In this document: piece by piece, positions 55,147-64,000 of the stretch
How positions within the stretch are numbered: position 1 is the stretch's first letter
How the letters are laid out: the number at the start of each line of letters is the position of its first letter
Assembly (NCBI GenBank): GCA_012931725.1
Contig: CM022949.1
Coordinates: 5,521,660 to 5,585,659, forward strand
Length of the DNA stretch: 64,000 nucleotides
Direction: 5' to 3'
Origin: Litsea cubeba
Taxonomy: Eukaryota > Streptophyta > Magnoliopsida > Laurales > Lauraceae
Position numbers and translations under genes: made by a program
Notes under the pieces: model-generated
Told to the model about the DNA's origin: nothing
The model's input: only the letters and a program-made list of their open reading frames with translations
Databases searched by the model: none

Positions 55147-57711
55147 TCATGTTATTCCACCAATAATGATTACGCAGTTTTGGTACATCTTTGTACTACC
55201 CGGATGAATAGTATAACGGGAATGATGCGCCTCCGTCATGATCTCATTCTTCAACTCTTCTATGTTTGGCACACATAATCGATCTTGAAAGTACAACACA
55301 CCCTCCACTATTCTGAAGTTTGGTCTGCTGTCAATCTGTTCAATTACTCGGGCTAGCTCTAGATCCTCTGACTGCTTGCTTTTGATCCTGCTCAAAATCT
55401 CTGGTTCCAGGACGAACATGTTAATTAACATAACCTTGTCATCAATTGGCTGCAAAGTCACTCCCAAATCGAGGAAATTTTCGGCCCAAGACCATTTTGC
55501 TCTCAAACATGCATTAGTTGCTACTCTTCGACTCAGTGCATCAGCCACTACATTGGATTTCCCGGGATGATATTTTATTGGAAAGTCAAAACCCTTCATG
55601 TATTCCATCCACCGGGTCTGTCTCATGTTCAATTCAGGCTGAGTAAACAAATATTGGAGACTTCTATGGTCTGAATGAATTTCAAACTTCTCACCGTACA
55701 AGTAATGACGCCACATCTTCAATGCCATGACTACTGCTGCAAGTTCCAAATCATGAGTTGCATACTTTTTCTCATGCTCTTTCAATTGTCTAGAGCCATA
55801 AGCCACTACTTTCCCATCCTGCATAAGCACACAGCCCAATCCAACCTTCGAAGCATCTGTGTAAATGACAAATATACCATTGTCCGTAGGCAATGTGAGT
55901 ACTGGAGCGGTAGTCAACCTATTCTTTAACTCCTGAAAACTTACTTCACATTCATCAGTCCACACGAAAGGCACATCTTTTCGTGTTAATTTGGTCAATG
56001 GAGCAGCAATGGATGAAAATCCTCTCACAAATCTCCTGTAGTAACCTGCTAAACCCAAGAAACTACGAATCTCTGTTATAGACATAGGTGTCTGCCACTT
56101 GACCACTGCCTCAATCTTTTCTAGATCTTCCGCCAATTCTTCATTGCTGATGATGTGACCCAAGAAAATGACTTGCTCAAGCCAAAATTCACACTTACTC
56201 AAATTGGCATAGAGTTGATGATCTCTCAAAGTCTGCAATGCCGATCTCAAATGCTGCTCGTGATCTTCTCGAGACTGAGAATACACTAATACGTCGTCTA
56301 TAAAAACAACGATGAACTGGTCGAGAAATGGAGTAAATATCTTATTCATCAAGGCCATAAATACTCCTAGAGCATTAGTTAGCCCAAATGGCATTACCAA
56401 AAACTCGTAGTGGCCATATCTTGTCCTGAATGCTGTCTTCTGAATGTCCTGATCTCGAACTCTGAGCTGGTAATATCCTGATCTCAAGTCTATCTTTGAG
56501 AAATATTCAGCTCCCTGAAGCTGGTCAAATAACTCATCGATCCTGGGAAGAGGATATTTGTTCTTGATTGTGACCTGAATGAGTTGTCTATAATCTATGC
56601 ACATCCTCATGGAACCATCCTTCTTCTTCACAAACAGGACCGGTGCACCCCAAGGTGATATACTTGGTCTCACAAATCTCTTATCCAACAAATCCTGCAA
56701 TTGGGTTTTCAACTCTCTGAGTTCTGCTGGAGCCATTCTATATGGAGCTTTAGAAATAGAAGCTGTCCCTGGTACCAATTCAATTGAGAAATCTCTCTCT
56801 CTGGCTGGAGGTAAGCCTGGAATCTCATCGGGGAAAACATTCGGAAACTCACAGACCACTGGAAAATCCTCCACCCCTTTGGACTGTTTATCCTCCGTGA
56901 TAAACGCCAAGTATCCTTCGCATCCAGATTTCAACAATCTTTCTGCTTTCAGTGCCGAGATCCGGCATGTCTGAATTGATCTCCTTTGCCCAACAAATTC
57001 AGCAGTGTCCGAATGCAACGACAACTTGATGGTTTTGTTAAAACAGTCCATCACTGCTCTATAGGTCGCTAGCCAATCCATACCAAGTATGACATCGAAA
57101 TCCTTCATCGTTAAAAGAATCAGGTTTGCAGGTAAGATGAAATCTCTGACTTGAACTCGGGTACTCGGAAAATATTGGTGACAACGAACCTGCTTGCCTA
57201 CTGGGGTGCCCACTACTAAAGCAACATCTAATCTCACCACAACATCATTGATATGTCTAGCAAAATCATGGGAAACAAAGGAATGTGTAGAGCCAGGGTA
57301 AAAAATGGCCTTAGCTTCTACTTCTGAGATTAGAACAATGCCTTCCACCACTTCTGCAGAAGCATCTGCATCCTCATGTGTGACTGCATACACTTTGCCC
57401 ATCTGATAGACTTGGTTCTGCTGCCCTTGGACTGGCCTTGGTGCTCTTGGTTGACCCACTGGTTGCTGCCTGTGTTGCTGAAATGGCCTCTGTTGTCCCT
57501 GAACTGACCTCTGTTGACCTAGCGCTGGCCTCTGCTGCTGTGGTGCTGCACCCTTATACCAGTCAAGAATTTTCCAGTCACCAGCGTCATCCACACCTAA
57601 AAGGTCGACAGATCCTTGTGGGACCCATGGGACCGACAGGACCCTGATGGGCGACCAAGATGGGCCAGGTCCTAAGTGGGCCAAACCATTGGGGCCCACC
57701 ATCCAGGACAC
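55147..57711 (-). pseudogene. Tekay-type gag tail-protease-RT-RNase H frame, unit 3
   Basis: An open run of 854 codons. Order: Gln/Pro-rich linker (about 45-90), protease with IFYPGSTHSF near 137 (catalytic Asp is Tyr), reverse transcriptase about 310-500 with FIDDVLVYS near 469, RNase H about 600-700, start of the integrase zinc domain (HHSRYTIHPGSTKMYQN). It ends at a one-base deletion near 55176. Residues before KGAAP are probably flanking DNA read by chance. Although open across reverse transcriptase and RNase H, it lacks gag, a working protease and an intact integrase. Confidence 0.83.
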
Positions 57712-60201
57712 TAAATAATAGGCACGTACGTGAGCCTCTGTTCTGCTCCCCTTTCGACAGTGCCGTGCACTGTTAACATTCCATCTTACTTCTTCTCATC
57801 TAAGATGGGTTATGTGTAGATGTTGCAGAGAATCCTTCTCATGAAATATATGGATGGTTTCTATAGGAATCATACTATGACTCTAGATATTAAATGGGCC
57901 TTCAGTGTTTATCATATGGGTCTCATAGTTCTGTCATAATTATACGGTTTCTTTATTGATTGCTAATATTAGGTGGGTCCTACAAATATCATATCAAGCA
58001 ATTTCTATCATGATTACCAATATTAATGGCCCCCAAGTGATTACTATAATTAGCTTGGTTAATATGACTTTCCACATCAAATGGGTCCCACTGTCCCACA
58101 TTGACCTTTCATAAATAGATTCTTCAACGATGTTTAAAACTCGATCGATGGGGTTCTATGCTATAATCACCATTGGATGTATTACATTAATATGGTTATT
58201 AACATTTGGTGGACCGACAACATTGCTCGTGGTTTTTAACATTCAGTCTAATAATTTTCTAATTAGATTGGCCTATCCTGATTATCACTATTGAATCAAT
58301 CTAGTATGACTGCTAGTTAATGATTTCCCATTGAGTCAATCATCCTAGTTTCTCTATTCATTTCTTACTTTGGTGCATCATATAATGGAAATTGTATAAA
58401 TTGTCAAACACTTCAAGGTATATTGAAATTTGCATAAATTGTCAAACACCATAAGTGACAAAATATTATAATTTGACGCTATTATATTCTGTGATAATGA
58501 AATCTTACGATATTTAAATTTGGTGATATTATGTTCTTTTTATCCAAACACCCCCCTAAACCTCAATTTAATTGAATGATGAGATGTGGGCTGAACACTG
58601 TTTCAGTTTCCCTTTATTCCAAGTTTCTGAAATTCTGATTTAGACCCTGTCTAAATGCATGATTCTTATTTCTCTAAATTCCTGTTTTTATGATATAAAA
58701 CTCAATTATCATTGGTAGTTTATATACACTGCCTATTGAAGAATGACATTGCATCGCACTGAATTGTCTTATATTGGTGTAGATTCTGGATTCTTGCAAT
58801 CAGAACCCTGGGGTACAAATAACTCACAATTCCCATTATTATTATTCTTAAACCCCAATTTATTAGAATAGTGGGTGTACAAGACTATTACTTATAGGGG
58901 AGGATAGGGCCAGATGTAGTAATTGTCTGACCTGACATGTGATATGAAATCGTGTTAATCCATGACTAGTCCAATAACCCGTGCTCAGCACGGTATCTCC
59001 CTGCACTGAAGAATTATATAATTACATATTAAATTTCTGTACCGCTTTTCATAAAACAAGTTAGATAAAATAAAATTAGAGATCTCTTTATATAAAGATT
59101 TGAAATCTAATATTAACAGATTAAATAATTTAGATATTAGATCTAGATATATCTATTGATCGATCCTCAAGCTCAAACATGGGATATATAGGATCTATTG
59201 GAGGTGGATTACATAAGATTGACTCATTCTTTGTACATAAATATCGATCTAAACGGGATCCTCTTCCCTTCATTTTGTGATTTCTTTCCTGTGTCTTACT
59301 TTGCTTTTATGCTTCTTCTTTTTTCAAAAAAGAGTTAGATTTGTTAATGTGTTCATCCCTTCCAAGCATGTATTTTTTGCTTTTACTCTTGATATTCATA
59401 GAAACTTCATTAAAAACTGAGATGGAGAAACTAAAACATCCATTCTGGTAGGCGGGATATATGCAAATTAAGTGTCAGGTGGATGGCTCACACAGGTAAC
59501 GATATCGTCATGGCTTATCAGGGTACATTTGGTTTATCTTTGATCATAAAGCACGTGAATCATTGACTCAAACAGTTTGTTAACTCTTATACAAGCTCAA
59601 TTAAGTATCATTCAGTTTCATTGAATTAATCCTAGTTCCTTTAAGCAAATAACCTTACTTCTAGTTCCCCCATTTTTTCGTTGTTAAATCAATCCCATTC
59701 CCTTTAAGCAAACAGATTAGATAAATCTTTTCATACATTGTAGTTCTAAATTCATTGAGCTAATTAACAAAACCCCTTAGTTTATTACCAACCAGTATCT
59801 TATCCATAATTTATCCGTAAGCTTATTTTGTTAATCGGGGGTCTTTGCGAAAGCTTTGATCAAGTGCTACGAGTCCGCTACAATGCAAGAGACCAATCCA
59901 TGCAAGGGTGAGATCATGTATTTATCAATAAGTGAGACTAGAAATCTCTCTGACTCAAGTCAGCTCCAATTGTCCATAGGCTTAGAGATCAATGCCTGAT
60001 GAGTGATCTAATGGATGGATGAATTGGGCATCAAGAATTAGTTTCTTCCCTTCTTGCCCTCCTCAATTGTTTCTTAGAAGCCTTGCTCAAAGTAACAAGA
60101 GAATATAAAGGATGAAGAAGATGGAGATACTGATTCTGTGTTCTTCTTTTTTCCCACCATCTCTCCTTAAATAACCATAGAAAAAGCCAAAAAGGGCAGC
60201 T
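57712..60201. other. Gene-free tail of unit 3
   Basis: Counterpart of 17280-19790. Helitron-like 3' terminus on - (CTAG 58966-58969, hairpin 58979-58993). No gene recognised. Confidence 0.6.
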
Positions 60202-60801
60202 CAAGATAGGCATTAAAAGGTCTTCAATGGCGTCTTTCGTTTTCTCATTGAAAAAGAGGAGACCGAAGAGATATATACAAGTGAGGGGCGTTTTTCCTTT
60301 TCCTTCAAGTGGTTGTTGGGATGATCAATGTTGGGCTGACATGACAATAGGCCCCAATCCACCAAGGCTAGTTAGAGACATAATTAAAATCTTAGACTAT
60401 TTGGATGCATAATAAGCTATCCAAGGGAAAGTAATTCCTGTTGGGGCACAATAGAAACTTACAATCAACTCACAAATATATCACGAGGCACACAAGTATA
60501 TGAAGCGTGCGCACACTCAAGGGAAAATACGGAGCAAGATTTACGTGGTTTGGTAGTGTGCCTGTATCCACTATATACGACATTTTTTTTCAATTTAAAT
60601 TAAAAAAATGAGTTATTAGAATAGGAAATATTGTGTAAAGAAATGAGTCTCGTCTATTTTTGTTTTTTGTTTTTGGTAAGTAGTCTCGTCTAATTTTGTT
60701 AATAATTCAATGGGAAGATGATGACTATGGATCGTTCACTGTGCTCATATTCACTTTCATTGTATTTCTTTGATTTGATCAAATAGTTATTATATTGAAA
60801 A

Positions 60802-61159
60802 ATCTTCAAATAAGGCCTTAAATTTTTATCTTATTTACAAAAAAGACATAAGTTTCAAAACTTTTCAAATTAGGATCTAAGTTTTCCCAAGAAGTTCTCA
60901 ACTAAGGACATCTAACCATTTAAAGATATTTTTTGGTGATTGTTTCTCTTAATTCTTTTTTAAAATACTAAAATTATCCTTTATTTGAAATTGGGTATTT
61001 TAAGAAAATTGAGGGAAGAATTCACTGGAAAATATCTTTAAATGGTTGGTTGTCCTTGATTGAGAACTTACTAGAAAACTTAGGTCCTGATTTGAGAAGC
61101 TTTGAAACTTATGTTCTTTTTTTAAAAAAGACAAAAACTTAAGGCTTTATTTAAAATTT
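60802..61159. mobile_element. Long-inverted-arm MITE, unit 4
   Basis: Same element and position in the unit as at 603-959. Confidence 0.68.
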
Positions 61160-62960
61160 CCCCTATTATATTTTAAAAGACTTTAGTATGCCGCTAACTA
61201 GCACCTACATGCCACCATGTCATGTCTAGTTGACCCGTGGTTATGATCATGGGGGTACCCACATATATGGTATTGGGACCGTCAAATTTAGATTTGCCTC
61301 CAAAACTCACATGAAAATCTTCGGATTGCCACCAAAATATATATGAAAATTCTAGGTCCACCTCCAAAACTCATAAGAAAATTCTGAGTTTGCCCATAAA
61401 ACCCAACTACTTGTTTAGGTCCGCCCCCTTCAAATGTAAATCCTAGGTCCGCCATTGGTCTTCATAGTCACAAAATTCTCATTATTACCGTAGCTGGTAT
61501 CAAATTATAACTCATCTGAAGCCTCAAAGGCCCGAACTCATGGTGGGAGTTCTAGATGGGTGACATAGAAATAGATGGTTGAATTAGATGCAATTTAGGC
61601 ATTTAGCACAGGAGAGTTTCTTTAATTTGTATGTCGTCAGATTGTGTCATCAGCGGCCTTCAAAGAAATTAGGAAATTTGACTGCACAATATCTCATAAT
61701 TTGTGCAATATTGTACCATAAGGGTATGCTTGAAATTCTATTCCTCTTTGTTTTCTTCACTAAGATCAAGATGGTAAAAGTTTTAGGGACAATTGGTAAA
61801 AGTCTTTTTCTTCCTATTTACTTTTGGGCCAAAGAAATATCTCAAGTTTTTCTGCATTAAGTTCTAGATTTCACAATGCTGAATATTATGCAAGAAAAAC
61901 ATCTATTGACCTAACTGTTGACTTGAATGGTCCCACTGGAAAAAATGAAGGATGGGATCAAATCTCAAAGACCTGCTCATAGGAGTCTGAAAAGCAGATG
62001 TTGACTTAACCGCGGACTTGAATAGTCTCATATTCCACACGCAATGAGCTTTTTTTTCTTCTTCTATCTTTACAAAGAGAGAGAGATAAGAGAGAATGAA
62101 GTCTTTTTTCTGTCTCCTTTAAAATCAACTTTGATATATGGACAGTAATTTTGTCCTTTCTTTCATTTGAAAGTAAATAGGAAGAGAAAGACATAGCAAT
62201 TTTTATCACTTTTCTTTCGTGGACCTAATATATGGTCGTGAGGTCTGATTCCAAAATTTAAAGTTTTGGGTCTACTTTGGAAATACACATGGTATTTATG
62301 GCTCCGCCTTTAAAATTTAAGAATTGGTCCCAAAACCAACTATCAAGTTGTCCCCATTCAAAGGAACATCATCATGGGTCAACCGCCACTGTCAATGTCT
62401 ATAAAAGATAAAATTAGAAAATTACAATAAAAATAAAAAAACAAAAGGGGTTCGTTGGGCAGGACCTTCCAAGTGTAGATCATCTCTTTACTTTACATAT
62501 TAAAGTGGGATCCATTAACTCTATTGCTGTGATCATGGCCCCTATTATTATTATATACATTAAAGCCAAATTTCTTGTACTCCAATTTGGTCAATTCTGG
62601 GGGTTTCGTTTGAAAGTCTCTAATCTTAGAAATCCATGTTTTATGATGTGACCCACTGGCGGACGCGTTTGTACAGACTCACAAAAGTTCACTCTAGACG
62701 ACAAAGTTCAACTTTATTTGTTGGAAACTAAAATTAACTTGTATGTGTGTAAGAAAAAAACTCTTCTCAATTTTGGGCTGCTAAATGTATTTGTACCGGC
62801 CACTACACTTCAGTCGCACAAACACTTTCTAATGGATCTCGTCAACTTTAATCTACTGACCCAGTGTCGGTCCTGAGTTAAAATTCTCACCCTTTGATTC
62901 ACTGGCTCGTGTCTGCAGTGTGTGAAGAAAGAACTTGGTTGTTAATTTCTCTGTAGAAAA
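61160..62960. other. Gene-free stretch, unit 4
   Basis: Counterpart of 47228-49027 with very few differences. No gene recognised. Confidence 0.6.
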
Positions 62961-62969
62961 TTTTATTAT

Positions 62970-63087
62970 GAAAATGTCTCCACCGCCCGATTTTGAGACC
63001 GGATGGTGGCACGGTTCCCCATGGGGACCGTTGGATGCATGACCGTGCCACCACCCGGTCTCAGAATCGGGTCGTGTAGCACGGCTC
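62970..63087. mobile_element. 118-bp palindromic MITE upstream of LRAT, unit 4
   Basis: Flanked by TTTTATTAT at 62961-62969 and 63088-63096. Arms 62987-63015 and 63042-63070. Confidence 0.72.
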
Positions 63088-63286
63088 TTTTATTATTGAT
63101 TGATCGATTGCCAGGTCTCTAGCCTCTTCACTTTGAACTTTCAACACGTACGATTTGGTTGTACAAGATTTTATTATTGATTGATACTTGTTGACGCTTT
63201 GAACTTTCAACACGGTTTGGTTTGATTGCACCATTATGGTCCTTCTCAAAGCTCAATCAACTCAGTTGCAAGCTGCCTGCAACACT

Positions 63287-63295
63287 AATAAATAT
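63287..63295 (+). promoter_or_regulatory. Degenerate TATA-like box of LRAT copy 4
   Basis: AATAAATAT, as in units 2 and 3. Confidence 0.4.
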
Positions 63296-63395
63296 CTGCC
63301 CAATTTGAGATTTTCAGTTCCACCTTCAAAACCACCTTCAAACTCTGTAAGAGAGAGAGAGAGCAGTTCCACCTTCAAAACCACCTTCAAACTCT

Positions 63396-63431
<36 letters not shown>

Positions 63432-63432
<1 letters not shown>

Positions 63433-64000
63433 TGGGACATTTTACCCACACAGCTAAGAGCGAGAATCTGAATCCAGGGGATCACATCTACTCCTGGAGG
63501 AAGCTTAAGTCCTATGCCCATCATGGTGGGTTTATTCTTCTTTTATATGTTACTAATGTTAACTAGTTCAATTTTATACATTTTAACGCCTTGACATTTT
63601 GGGTGTATCTGTATTATTAGCAATTTGAGAACTAATACATATTTTAATCTAAATGTTGTTTAAGATATTTAAACATCATGTCATATAATTAGTGATGCAT
63701 TCGATTAAAATAGGAATAGTGCTTTCAATAGTTATAGTCCTTTCTGGTGCACTCTTTAATATCATTCAAATTCGTTCATGATCAAACCACCTTGGGCAGT
63801 TCTAATTCCCTTCTTCGATGGCCAATTATATTTTTTTTCCTTCTTTTTCTACATAGCTAATTGCTCACACACATTCTTTTTAACCTTTAACTGTGCTAAA
63901 AAAGTAACTCATCAGCTTAAACGCGCGACCAACCACAGTTGGACATATATAGTATACTACTTTTGTACTGTTGTTGTTTTCTTTTATTGATCATAACCTA
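63432..64000 (+). CDS. LRAT/NC-domain protein, copy 4, cut by window end
   Basis: Exon 1 is 63432-63525, with the same splice donor ATG|GTGGGT and the same residue change T26K as copy 3. The intron runs off the window; by comparison with copy 3, exon 2 should begin near 64026. Exon 1 encodes MGHFTHTAK, the NPGDHIYSWRK segment and YAHHG, so H30 is present. Whether exon 2 is intact cannot be seen. Confidence 0.78.

Larger units (their letters stand above)
51054..57554 (-). mobile_element. 5'-truncated Tekay-type element, unit 3
   Basis: Same truncation as in units 1 and 2. Pol is open over the longest distance here, because the TGA of units 1-2 is Arg (CGA). It is broken instead by two single-base deletions in the integrase region, near 55076 and 55176. 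Confidence 0.85.
46267..60201. repeat. Tandem segmental duplication, unit 3 (13.9 kb)
   Basis: The plainest unit: only the elements common to the array plus the 118-bp palindrome. It gives the base period of 13.93 kb; LRAT copy 3 and copy 4 are offset by 13,933 bp. Confidence 0.93.
60202..64000. repeat. Tandem segmental duplication, unit 4 (partial)
   Basis: Continues colinearly with unit 3 to the window end, stopping inside the LRAT intron. It shares several private changes with unit 3, such as GTACCGGCCACTACAC and CTGCATTAAGTTC, so the two are each other's closest copies. Confidence 0.92.

Overview
The window is flowering-plant nuclear DNA. It holds a spliced plant-type LRAT/NC-domain gene, typical plant Ty3/gypsy lineages (a Tekay/Del-type chromovirus and a Tat-lineage element with an antisense gene), a Helitron, hAT-type and other MITEs and a plant L1 fragment. 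The background is AT-rich. No species can be named from the sequence. The only non-transposon gene is the LRAT-domain gene, which is repeated.

Layout. The whole window is a head-to-tail array of one segment with a base period of about 13.93 kb: unit 1 = 1-19790, unit 2 = 19791-46266, unit 3 = 46267-60201, unit 4 = 60202-64000 (cut by the window edge). The phase is set by the window start, so the true duplication breakpoints are unknown. Each unit carries, in order: an AT-rich gene-free stretch with a long-inverted-repeat MITE; the LRAT gene on + (exon 1, GT-AG intron, exon 2); a 5'-truncated Tekay-type element on - (one ~2.9-kb LTR plus a broken pol); and a gene-free tail containing a Helitron-like 3' terminus. 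Units differ in size because of later insertions. Unit 1 gained a 4.53-kb non-autonomous Helitron (2371-6900, itself carrying a CACTA-like piece and a MITE), a 188-bp hAT MITE and a rearranged LINE fragment. Unit 2 gained a 12,490-bp GC-rich Tat-lineage retrotransposon (23128-35617). Units 2-4 share a 118-bp palindromic element in front of the LRAT gene that unit 1 lacks.

The LRAT genes. Exon 1 (31 codons plus 1 nt) ends inside the HHG motif and exon 2 supplies the rest, giving a 203-residue LRAT-fold (NlpC/P60 superfamily) protein with H30, H42 and C146 as the predicted catalytic triad. Units 1 and 3 have open, spliceable copies. Unit 2 is broken by the Tat element exactly after the codon for H30 (5-bp target duplication CCCAT). 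Unit 4 is cut by the window end. The paralogs differ at several residues, in the TATA-like box and in the 5'-UTR microsatellite.

The retrotransposons. The Tat-lineage element is complete: 916-bp LTRs with no difference seen by eye, primer-binding site, polypurine tract, one gag-pol frame of about 1,916 residues on -, and on + a three-exon antisense gene with its own TATA box. The Tekay remnants lack the 5' LTR and most of gag, carry the same protease Asp-to-Tyr change in all three units, and bear different additional lesions, so they were defective before the segment was duplicated.
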